Assembly (NCBI RefSeq): GCF_029893355.1
Contig: NZ_JARZAI010000008.1
Coordinates: 206,143 to 270,142 of the forward strand
Length of the DNA: 64,000 bases
Direction of reading: 5' to 3'
Source: Kitasatospora sp. MAA4
Lineage (GTDB): Bacteria; Actinomycetota; Actinomycetes; Streptomycetales; Streptomycetaceae
In this document: piece by piece, positions 27,465-34,524 of the stretch
How positions within the stretch are numbered: the first letter of the stretch is position 1
Layout of the letters: every line of letters begins with the position of its first letter
Notes under the pieces: model-generated
Told to the model about the DNA's origin: nothing
Databases searched by the model: none
What the model saw: the letters and a program-made list of their open reading frames with translations, nothing else
Position numbers and translations under genes: made by a program

Positions 27465-27963
27465 ACCGGCCCGGCGACGACTCGACCAGCCAACCCCTCG
27501 CCACCAGCCGCTTTGCCTTCGAGCGCAGTGCCTCGATCTTCGCCGGCACCGGGTCCAGGCCGAAGCAGGCGGCCATCTCCTGGCACGCCAGCGGCCCTTG
27601 ACCCAATCGGTTCCGGTCCGCGAGAGCCTGCAGGATCCGCTGGTAGTCCACCGACAGTGCCGACCAGGCCAGCCCCGCACGCCACATCGGAACCATCGAT
27701 TTCGGCTTCGCCGACCCCGAAGACCCGGGCGTTGTCGGCGGCTGACTGCGATCCGTCAGATCCTCGCGGGCATCGGGGTCGGCAACGTCGTCGCCCGGGG
27801 CCAGGACCTCGCCGACGCGCGAGCGGGCGATGACCCACTCGTTCCAGTCCCGCTCGACCACGGCCAGTTCGGCCTGGATTCGGTCGGCCTCCTCTCGCAG
27901 TTCGTCCATGCGACGGCGAGTGGTCAGCTCACGCTGTTCCAGCAGCCCCACGACCGACGGCAT
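27421..27963 (-). CDS. IS passenger protein: coiled coil plus winged-helix-like domain
   Basis: 180 residues, inside the IS and convergent to the transposase. ATG 27963 has a strong GGAGGT site 5 bases upstream. The N-terminal half (MPSVVGLLEQRELTTRRRMD onward, about 1-60) is a charged coiled-coil helix. After an acidic, flexible middle, the C-terminal part (YQRILQALADRNRLGQGPLACQEMA, then KAKRLVARGWLVESSPGRF) reads as a small winged helix ending in a beta wing. I do not know a named family. It could regulate transposition or target choice; this is inference. Confidence 0.75.
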   Translation of the reverse strand: MPSVVGLLEQRELTTRRRMDELREEADRIQAELAVVERDWNEWVIARSRVGEVLAPGDDVADPDAREDLTDRSQPPTTPGSSGSAKPKSMVPMWRAGLAWSALSVDYQRILQALADRNRLGQGPLACQEMAACFGLDPVPAKIEALRSKAKRLVARGWLVESSPGRFTLAKDVAGQAGGS

Positions 27964-28078
27964 CCCCGACCTCCAGCAGAGCGACGACTCAACAATGTCA
28001 CCACTCCCCGAGACCACCGACCCTATGCCTGAACAGCGAAAACGCCGCCCTCAAGGCCGGAAAGACAACAGTCACTTA

Positions 28079-28373
28079 GCTGGACTCTTGGTTGGACTCT
28101 CGCGGCTCAGTGGTGCGTCGATGTCGGGGACACTCGCAGCGGGGCCAGTTCCCGGAGAACGGCGTGCTGGCGCCGGTCCGGCGGGGCGAGGCCACCCGAG
28201 AGCAGGCGGACGAGCGGCTGAGTCTCCTCGCCGTGCGGCAGCGCCTGTTGGAGCGGATGCCGGCCGTGCATGCCGTCCTGGACGAAGGGGTGCTGCGCCG
28301 CCCGATCGGCGGGAAAGTCACCCTGGCCATGATCCGTGCGGTACGGAAGGAACTGGAACGCCATGAACGTTGA
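28079..28373 (+). pseudogene. Remnant of XRE-family regulator (DUF5753 C-terminus), cut by the IS
   Basis: The reading frame visible from about 28092 to the stop at 28373 contains RQRLLERMPAVHAVLDEGVLRRPIGG, the conserved core of the DUF5753 domain found in Scr1-type XRE regulators. The helix-turn-helix and first part of the domain are missing, and the IS right end abuts at 28075. After RRPIGG the text jumps to LAMIRAVRKELERHER, which looks like the extreme C-terminus, so about 100 residues also appear deleted in frame. The 3' end overlaps the DUF397 gene start by 11 bp, as in intact pairs. Confidence 0.6.
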
Positions 28374-28569
28374 CCTGACCGGCGCCCCCTGGCGCAAGAG
28401 CACCTACAGCAACGGGCAGGGCGGCTGCGTTGAGGTTGCTGACGGCTACCTTGACGTCATGCCCGTCCGTGACTCGAAGGACCCTTCCGGTCCCGCCCTG
28501 CTCTTCTCCGCCGACGCCTTCCCGGCGTTCGTGGCGGGGGTCGAGGCGGGCGAGTTCGGTACCGTCTGA
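28363..28569 (+). CDS. DUF397 domain protein
   Basis: 68 residues. The DUF397 signature is complete: LTGAPWRKSTYSNGQGGCVEVA, then VMPVRDSKDPSGPALLFSADAFPAFV. DUF397 proteins are small partners, often antitoxin-like, of XRE/DUF5753 regulators and are widespread in streptomycetes. Here the partner gene is reduced to a remnant just upstream, so this copy is an orphan. Confidence 0.88.
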   Translation: MNVDLTGAPWRKSTYSNGQGGCVEVADGYLDVMPVRDSKDPSGPALLFSADAFPAFVAGVEAGEFGTV

Positions 28570-28747
28570 GACCCACCACCCGGCCCCGGCGCGAGCTGAG
28601 GACCCAACCCGCCGAGCCGCATGGGCAGTTCCTGCCAGGTGGTTCGGCGGGTTGCCGGGGTGGGACGTGAGAGGCTGCTGTCTGCGACTCCCGTTTCGAC
28701 GGCCGCCGCTCTGGATCGAAGACAACGGCCCACTGCGATCACGGATC

Positions 28748-28946
28748 TGCGTGGATCCGGTCGAGGACCTGGTCCTGGGTGGGTAGCGGGCAGAACGCGA
28801 AGCTGTCGCGGCACATGGCGAGTTCGGCGTCGGTGGCGGGGACGCGTTGGGTGTAGAAGGTGACCAGGATCGGTGCGCCCGGGCGCGCGACCCGGGTCAG
28901 TTCGCGCAGGCCCTGCACGGGGTTGTTGAGGTGGGGGAAGCTGTCG
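28748..28946 (-). pseudogene. 199-bp duplicated fragment of the methyltransferase gene
   Basis: This stretch matches 30481-30679 (inside the methyltransferase gene at 30259-31134) with only three base differences that I can see, in the same orientation. It encodes the piece from SFPHLNNPVQGLRELTRVAR through FAFCPLPTQDQVLD. It ends abruptly at both sides and has no start. It lies just past the P450 stop codon, so the P450 gene is bracketed by two copies of the sequence. Confidence 0.85.
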
Positions 28947-28975
28947 TCGGCGATGAACTTGCGGGTCCGGCGGTG

Positions 28976-30223
28976 TTACCAGGTGACGGTCAGGTGGGTG
29001 GGGCGGCGCAGCATGAGGTTGGCGGGTCGTGGGGCCGGGTTGTGGGTGATGAGGGTCAGGTCGGGGAGGGCCTGGGTGAGGGCGCGGATGGTGTGGTGGG
29101 CGACGAGGCGGCTGTACTGCGTTCCTGGGCAGTAGTGGATGCCGGCACCGAAGTTGAGGGTGGGTGGGGTGTCGTCGCGTCGGTGGTCGAAGGTGTGGGG
29201 TTCGCGGACTTTGTGGGTCTCGTCCTGGGCGGCGGAGTGCATGAGCAGCAGAAGGCGGGCACCTGCGGGGATCGGGGTGCTGCCGACGGTGACCGGTTTG
29301 ACGGTGCTGCGGAGCCAGCCGATCAGGGGCGGGTCGTGGCGCAGGGTCTCCTCGACGGCTGCGGGGATCTCCTGCGGGTGGTGGACGAGTTGCTGGTAGT
29401 CGCCGCTGGTCAGGAGGTGTTGGAGGGTCGCGGTGATGAACAGGGGGAGTACCTCGGCGTTGGTGGTGAGGATCTCCATGAGGGTGGAGGCGGTTTCCGC
29501 GTCCGTGAGGGGTGTGCCGTGGGGGTCGCGGTGGTCGAGCCAGGCGGTGGTGAGGTCGTCGCGGGGCTCGCTGCGTCGCTGGGCGACGAGGTCGACGCAG
29601 TATGCCCAGAGGTCGGCGAGGGCGTGGGCGCTGGGTTGCTGGTCGGCGGGTTGTTGGAAGGCCCAGAGCAGGTCGGCCATGGCGGCGGAGCCGGCGGTGA
29701 CGATCTGCTCGTCCTCGGGGTCGACGCCGATGAGGTCGGCCATGATGCGGGAGGTGAGGGGGTGTACGAAGTCGCGGTGCAGCTCGGCGCGGCGGGAGGG
29801 CTGTTCGGCGAGGGCGGTCGCGGCTTCGGTGGCGCGCTTTTCGATGTGTGCGTGCCAGGGGGCCAGTTGGCTCGCGCTGGTCGGCCACACGGCGGTGAGG
29901 GCGTCGCGGTAGCGGCTGTGGAGCGGGGGGTCGGTGGAGGCGGTGACGGGGACGTCCTGCACCTGGGTCAGGATGCGTGTTGCTGCCGGGCTGATGTGCT
30001 GGACGGGGTCGTAGCTGTGGGCGGGGGTGAAGGCGTGGTCACGGTCGCGCAGGACCGTGTCGATGTCGTGGTGGCGGGCCACGATCCACAGGTCGAGTTC
30101 GGGGTCGTGGTAGACGGGGTGGTCCTTGCGCAGGTGCGCGTAGCGCTGGGTGAAGTCCTCGGCGGCGTGCCGGGCGATGGCGCCGGGTGCGTGGGCCGGG
30201 CAGTCGGGGTGCGGGGCGGTCAT
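28976..30223 (-). CDS. Cytochrome P450, unusual I-helix
   Basis: 415 residues, the size of a soluble bacterial P450. The heme loop FGAGIHYCPG (358-367) supplies Cys365, and the K-helix E-x-x-R is EETLR (291-295). The I-helix, normally (A/G)GxxT, reads TTNAEV (253-258): the acid is kept but the conserved oxygen-activating Thr is replaced by Val. ATG 30223 follows AAGGAA. It is the last gene of a three-gene minus-strand run with two methyltransferases (35- and 30-bp gaps). Needs ferredoxin partners encoded elsewhere. The substrate, and even a monooxygenase reaction, cannot be assigned. Confidence 0.9.
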   Translation of the reverse strand: MTAPHPDCPAHAPGAIARHAAEDFTQRYAHLRKDHPVYHDPELDLWIVARHHDIDTVLRDRDHAFTPAHSYDPVQHISPAATRILTQVQDVPVTASTDPPLHSRYRDALTAVWPTSASQLAPWHAHIEKRATEAATALAEQPSRRAELHRDFVHPLTSRIMADLIGVDPEDEQIVTAGSAAMADLLWAFQQPADQQPSAHALADLWAYCVDLVAQRRSEPRDDLTTAWLDHRDPHGTPLTDAETASTLMEILTTNAEVLPLFITATLQHLLTSGDYQQLVHHPQEIPAAVEETLRHDPPLIGWLRSTVKPVTVGSTPIPAGARLLLLMHSAAQDETHKVREPHTFDHRRDDTPPTLNFGAGIHYCPGTQYSRLVAHHTIRALTQALPDLTLITHNPAPRPANLMLRRPTHLTVTW

Positions 30224-30258
30224 CGGTTTCCTTGGGTGTGTGCTGTGTGGATCGGGCG

Positions 30259-31134
30259 TCAGCGGTGTGCGGGCCGACGCAGCAGGCAGGCGAGGTAGCC
30301 GGTCTTGTCGGAGAGGAAGGCGAGGGTGTCGGCCAGGGTGGTGTCCATCGCGTCGGTGAACTGGTTGCCGAACCGTTCGGCGATCAGGGCGCGGTTGTCG
30401 CGGTAGATCCGGCTGTACGCCTGGCTGGTGGGGGTGATGTGCTCGGTCAGGTCGCGGAGCTGTTCCAGGGGGAGCCCGGCTGCGTGGATCTGGTCGAGGA
30501 CCTGGTCCTGGGTGGGCAGCGGGCAGAACGCGAAGCTGTCGCGGCACATGGCGAGTTCGGCGTCGGTGGCGGGGACGCGCTGGGTGTAGAAGGTGACCAG
30601 GATCGGTGCGCCCGGGCGCGCGACCCGGGTCAGTTCGCGCAGGCCCTGCACGGGGTTGTTGAGGTGGGGGAAGCTGTCGAGTGCCCACACGGCGTCGAAG
30701 CCCTGGTCGGCGTAGGGCAGGTCCATGGCGTCGCCGAAGGCGAAGCGGACCTTGTCGCTCAGGCCCGCGACGGTGGCGCGGTGGGTCGCCTCCTGGACCT
30801 GGGCGTGGCTGATGCTGCAGCCGGTGACCTCGCAGTGCCGTTGCTGGGCGGCGTGGATGGCGGGGCTGCCGTGGCCGCAGCCCACGTCCAGCAGGTGTTG
30901 GCCGGCTTCGAGTTGGAGCAGCTCGCAGAAGTGCTCGGTCATCCGGTTCTGGGCCTGGGTGGCCAGTTGGGCAGCGGGCAGTGGGCCGTCGAGGTCTGCG
31001 GGCCGCCACATGCCGTAGTGGAAGCTGTCGCCGCTGATCAGCTTGCAGAGGTCGTCGGCGGCGTCGTACCAGGCGCCGACCTCGGCGGACGTAGGCAGCG
31101 ACGGGTCGACGGGGGCGAGGGACGGCGGGGTCAT
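30259..31134 (-). CDS. SAM-dependent methyltransferase (small molecule)
   Basis: 291 residues, class I Rossmann methyltransferase. Motif I is LLDVGCGHGSP; FGDAMDLPYADQGFDAVWAL covers motifs II-IV. The N-terminus (WYDAADDLCKLISGDSFHYGMW) matches the cyclopropane synthase/EryG-like group that methylates sterols, sugars and polyketides. It is the middle gene of the P450 operon. A 199-bp internal segment is duplicated downstream of the P450 gene. Confidence 0.9.
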   Translation of the reverse strand: MTPPSLAPVDPSLPTSAEVGAWYDAADDLCKLISGDSFHYGMWRPADLDGPLPAAQLATQAQNRMTEHFCELLQLEAGQHLLDVGCGHGSPAIHAAQQRHCEVTGCSISHAQVQEATHRATVAGLSDKVRFAFGDAMDLPYADQGFDAVWALDSFPHLNNPVQGLRELTRVARPGAPILVTFYTQRVPATDAELAMCRDSFAFCPLPTQDQVLDQIHAAGLPLEQLRDLTEHITPTSQAYSRIYRDNRALIAERFGNQFTDAMDTTLADTLAFLSDKTGYLACLLRRPAHR

Positions 31135-31164
31135 GGCGTCTGCTTCCGAGGGGAGTGGTGGTGG

Positions 31165-32649
31165 TCAGAGGCTGCGGCGGGGGCGGGCGACGAGCATGAC
31201 GCCGTTGTCGCTGATGCTGTCGGCGCCGGTGGCGAAGTGTTCGGCCAGCGGCGCGAGGAGAGCTGCGCGTAGCTGGTCGCGCTGGGCGTGGCCGGTATGC
31301 CAGAAGTCGGCGAGGGCGTCGGCGGCGGCCTCGGCCTTGGCGTGGGGGCCGGGCTCGGGGAAGGCGACGCGGACGGCGACCGGGTGCAGGGCGATGTCCT
31401 GGAAGCCGTGCTCGGCCAGGGTCCGGGCGGCCAGAGTCAGCAACTGGCCCTGGTGGTCGGGCTGTTCACCGGTGAGCGGGGCGCAGACGCGGTTCCACAG
31501 GTCGATGAGCTCGTTGTCGGGCGAGCCCTGGACGAGGACGACCTTGGCCTCGGGGTGGGCGGGATCCACGACGCGGGCCAGTTCGGCGACGGCCGCTTGC
31601 GGATCGTCGGCGTAGTGGAGCATCCAGGTGGCCACGGCCGCGTCCACCGAGGCGTCGGCCAGCGGGAGTTGTTCGGCGCATCCGGGCAGGACGGTGACGC
31701 CGTCGGTGCACAGCGCCTGCATGCTCTCGACGCGGGCGGCGTGCGGCTCGATGGTCGTGCAGGCCCCCAGGCGGCGGGTGATGGCGCGCACGACCGCGCC
31801 GCTGCCGCCGCCGACGTCGACCACGCGCTCGTTGCGGGCCAGGGCTTCGACCACCGGGTCGATGTCCTCGCGTTCGAAGCGGGCCTCGACGGCGAGCCAG
31901 CCGTGCTGGGTGAGCTCGTGCGGGCCGCGGTACTCCTCGGGGTGCGGATAAGGGGCGGCCAGGGCGTGGGCGGGGACGGTGGGTCCGCCGGGCTTTCGGG
32001 CGTGGACGAAGAAGTGCTCCTCGGCGCCCATGCCGGGGAAGTCGGGGTGGAAGACGCTCAGTTGGTGGTGCAGGATCTCGAGTCCGGCCGCGCGCAGGCG
32101 TTCCAGGTAGACCTCGACCGGGTAGCTGGTGGCGGTGAGCCGGTGGCCCATCCAGGTCATGGGGTGGTTCTCGGCGTCGAACGGGACGGTGGCGAAGACG
32201 AAGTAGCCGCCGGGGGCCAGCCAGTCGGCGATCCGTTCCAGCGTGCGGTCGAGGTCGGCGCGGGACATCTGCAGGAGCGGGAAGAACGCGCAGACCGCGT
32301 CCCAACTCCCCTTCGGGTAGCCAGCGGTGCGTACGTCGGCCTGCTCGAAGCGGGCGGCGGGCACCTGGCTGCGGGCGAGGTCCACCATGGTCGCGGAGAC
32401 GTCGATGCCCGTCACCAGGTGGCCGGCGCGGGCGAGCAGGTCGGCGGTGGGGCGGCCGGTGCCCGAGCCGATGTCCAGCACCTTCGCCCGGGCGGGCAGC
32501 CGGGCGATCAGCCAGTCGATGGCGGCGCGCTGTGCGGGCAGGTGGACGTAGGTCTGTTCGTACGTCAGGCCGAGGGCGTCGAACGGGCGGGCGGCGAGTT
32601 CGGCGGAATCCGGGCACGCCGAGGGAGCGAGGGTCGCTTCAGGGGTCAT
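31165..32649 (-). CDS. Tandem-domain SAM methyltransferase
   Basis: 494 residues with two complete class I methyltransferase domains. The first (about 20-235) has VLDIGSGTGRPT; the second (about 265-490) has VVDVGGGSGAVV, FERE upstream and later YADDPQAAVAELARVV. Between them is a short linker with PHPEEYRGPHELTQHGW. Both glycine motifs look functional, so it may carry out two methylations or one domain may be regulatory. It is the first gene of the minus-strand operon with a methyltransferase and the P450, and divergent from the methylase at 32773. Confidence 0.87.
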   Translation of the reverse strand: MTPEATLAPSACPDSAELAARPFDALGLTYEQTYVHLPAQRAAIDWLIARLPARAKVLDIGSGTGRPTADLLARAGHLVTGIDVSATMVDLARSQVPAARFEQADVRTAGYPKGSWDAVCAFFPLLQMSRADLDRTLERIADWLAPGGYFVFATVPFDAENHPMTWMGHRLTATSYPVEVYLERLRAAGLEILHHQLSVFHPDFPGMGAEEHFFVHARKPGGPTVPAHALAAPYPHPEEYRGPHELTQHGWLAVEARFEREDIDPVVEALARNERVVDVGGGSGAVVRAITRRLGACTTIEPHAARVESMQALCTDGVTVLPGCAEQLPLADASVDAAVATWMLHYADDPQAAVAELARVVDPAHPEAKVVLVQGSPDNELIDLWNRVCAPLTGEQPDHQGQLLTLAARTLAEHGFQDIALHPVAVRVAFPEPGPHAKAEAAADALADFWHTGHAQRDQLRAALLAPLAEHFATGADSISDNGVMLVARPRRSL

Positions 32650-32772
32650 CGCGAGCGGTCCATTTCCATGGTCAACAACACGTCGCCACGGACACTACAC
32701 TGCGGAGTCGACTTCTCACGCACCGTGCATATCGGTGTGATTTTCCATGCCCAGACCCAGGAGCCCGCACCC

Positions 32773-33573
32773 GTGACCAGCACTGTCGAGCCAGCCGCCA
32801 GCACCGTCGAGAGCAGCCATGCCGCGTACTTCCGCTTCCGCGACGAGCTCCTCGGTCCCTCCCGCAACCGGGTCCTGACCGGCGCCGAACTCTGCGAGGC
32901 GGGCCGGCTCATCTACGGCCGACCCGAGGGCCTGTCCCTCTACGGCATCCCCGCCCCCGACATGGAAGCCAAGGGCCTGCGCCTGCTGGGCCGCACCACC
33001 ATCGAGTGTTCCATCGACGCATATTCGGCCGCCGTCGCCGACGCCCTCGCCGACCTGCGCAGCGGGCCGCTGCCGACTCAGGGCGGCATGATCGTCGACC
33101 TGTTCTGCGGCTCCGGCAACTTCGGCTTCCACCTCGGGCAGCGCCTCGGGCTGCCGGTCCTCGCCTCCGAACTCGACCCGGACGTGTACCAGGCCACCCG
33201 CCACAACCTGGACAGAATCGGTTCTGCCATCGACCTGCGGTTGACCGACTACCGCATGCTCCTCGCGTCCCTCACCCCGCGCGGGCCTCACGACACCTAC
33301 GTGGTCGAACCCCCGTGGGGCTCGGCGTTCACCGCCGCCGGCCTCGACCTCGAGGCCACCTCACCCCCGGTGCCCGCCATCCTCGACGACATCCGCCGCC
33401 ACCGCGCGGGCCTGCCCTGCCTCGTCGCCATCAAGACCAACGACCAGATCGCCGGCGACTCGCTCACCACCTCCTTCCGCGATGCGATCCACCTGCGGAC
33501 CATCACCCCCGAACCGACCCTCCCCTACGGCGCCAACATGGACTTCCACCTCTACCGGCTCCCTGGAAACTGA
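32773..33573 (+). CDS. PPW-type SAM methyltransferase (nucleic acid methylase-like)
   Basis: About 266 residues. Motif I IVDLFCGSGN (107-116) and motif IV EPPWG (179-183) are the pattern of RNA/DNA amino-methylases and of trimethylguanosine synthase-like enzymes, rather than of small-molecule methyltransferases. GTG 32773 was chosen because AGGAG lies 9 bases upstream; ATG 32668 is an in-frame alternative that would add 35 unconvincing residues. It is divergent from the P450/methyltransferase operon and could serve as self-protection or as a biosynthetic enzyme. Both roles are inference. Confidence 0.75.
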   Translation: MTSTVEPAASTVESSHAAYFRFRDELLGPSRNRVLTGAELCEAGRLIYGRPEGLSLYGIPAPDMEAKGLRLLGRTTIECSIDAYSAAVADALADLRSGPLPTQGGMIVDLFCGSGNFGFHLGQRLGLPVLASELDPDVYQATRHNLDRIGSAIDLRLTDYRMLLASLTPRGPHDTYVVEPPWGSAFTAAGLDLEATSPPVPAILDDIRRHRAGLPCLVAIKTNDQIAGDSLTTSFRDAIHLRTITPEPTLPYGANMDFHLYRLPGN

Positions 33574-33614
33574 CCGGCCCACAGCACGTACCGCCCAAAA
33601 AGCGCCGTCACTCG

Positions 33615-33658
33615 ACGAAGCCCCTGTACGGCTCTCCATGGCTCTGCAGGGGCTTCGT
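33615..33658 (+). terminator. Stem-loop after the PPW methylase gene
   Basis: ACGAAGCCCCTG (33615-33626) pairs perfectly over 12 bp with CAGGGGCTTCGT (33647-33658), loop 20 bases. It starts 42 bp past the stop. Confidence 0.65.
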
Positions 33659-33836
33659 GCATCGGCGACTCCCTCTCCCCGGACGTCAACCGCACCGCGA
33701 GCCGCCTCTCGCTGCTCTCCACTACCGCTTCCGTCTGACGGCGCGTCGGGACATGATGGACCCTCATGGGGGTTGAGGGGCAGATGGGGTGGGGCACCCG
33801 TGGCCCCGAGGGCATCAAGAACAGGAAGGCCCGGAT

Positions 33837-34523
33837 ATGCACATCCAAGGCGGTGCAGTGTCTCAGATTCTGCGATCGCGAGCCGCGTTGAGGACGGTGT
33901 CCATACTCACCGGGTGCATCGCCGGCTTAGCAGTGTTCACCGTTGCCCAGACGCACGGATGTGTCCTGTACGGCATTGCGGGCGGAGTCGCCGGAATGGC
34001 CGCCGTCCTGGCGTACGAGTTCTATGTTCGCGCGGGCCGGCTGACCGAGGTGAAGATCACCGTTCCCCAGCTCAGCGAACTGACCTTCGTGGTCAACAAC
34101 GATGCCCGGCAGGTCGCCTGGCAGCTTTTCATCGAAACGGTGACGCGGACGTCCACCCAGTCACTGCGTGACGGTGAAGGAATAATTCGCGAGGCGCTCA
34201 CCTCGCTCTATGGACTCTTCAGCACGACTCGCGAGGTACTGAAGTCCAGTCGGCCCTCCGTTCCGGCCGCCGGCGGTCTGACGGTGGAGAACCTCGCGAT
34301 CAACATGCTCAACAAGGAACTCCGCCCGTTCCTTTCGAGGTGGCATCCGCTCCTCAAGGAGTTTGAGGATCTGCACCCCGGCAGGCCTGATGCGGAGTGG
34401 TCGAGCAGCGGGGTCTGCCGTGAGGAACTCCGGGCACTGCAAGCCCGCATGCACAGTTATGCACTGGGCTTCGCCAAGCTGGCAGGAGTGCCGGACGCTG
34501 CCGCAATGATCGCGCAGCAGTAG
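33837..34523 (+). CDS. Membrane protein paired with TIR-WD40 gene
   Basis: 228 residues, no named family. Two membrane helices near the N-terminus (about 19-37 and 42-62) are followed by a cytoplasmic, mostly helical domain that begins LTEVKITVPQLSELTFVVNN and contains ARQVAWQLFIETVTR and ELRPFLSRWHPLLKEFE. ATG 33837 has AGGAAGG 7 bases upstream. The stop is one base from the start of the TIR gene, so translation is coupled. Similar proteins beside TIR genes are familiar to me from other streptomycetes, but their function is unknown. Inference: membrane platform or regulator for the TIR protein. Confidence 0.8.
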   Translation: MHIQGGAVSQILRSRAALRTVSILTGCIAGLAVFTVAQTHGCVLYGIAGGVAGMAAVLAYEFYVRAGRLTEVKITVPQLSELTFVVNNDARQVAWQLFIETVTRTSTQSLRDGEGIIREALTSLYGLFSTTREVLKSSRPSVPAAGGLTVENLAINMLNKELRPFLSRWHPLLKEFEDLHPGRPDAEWSSSGVCREELRALQARMHSYALGFAKLAGVPDAAAMIAQQ

Positions 34524-34524
34524 G

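Larger units (their letters stand above)
26405..28075 (+). mobile_element. Complete IS5-family insertion sequence, 1671 bp
   Basis: The ends GTGGCTGTTGTCGTTCA (left) and GTGACTGTTGTCTTTCC (right, complement) are imperfect terminal inverted repeats. The body holds a DDE transposase gene and a convergent passenger gene. The adjacent triplets are TGA (26402-26404) on the left and TTA (28076-28078) on the right. Both fit a TNA target but are not identical, so one flank was probably altered by recombination or deletion. The right junction falls inside a broken XRE/DUF5753 gene. Confidence 0.88.

Noticed and set aside
24946..28075. Composite transposon carrying nudC
   Set aside because: The left copy lacks a transposase and the outer flanks do not share one target duplication (TTA on the left of the MITE, TTA on the right of the IS could be chance with a 3-base TNA target), so movement as one unit is not supported.
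28847..30298. 483-codon plus-strand frame over the P450 gene
   Set aside because: Mirror of the P450 coding strand; no domain pattern.
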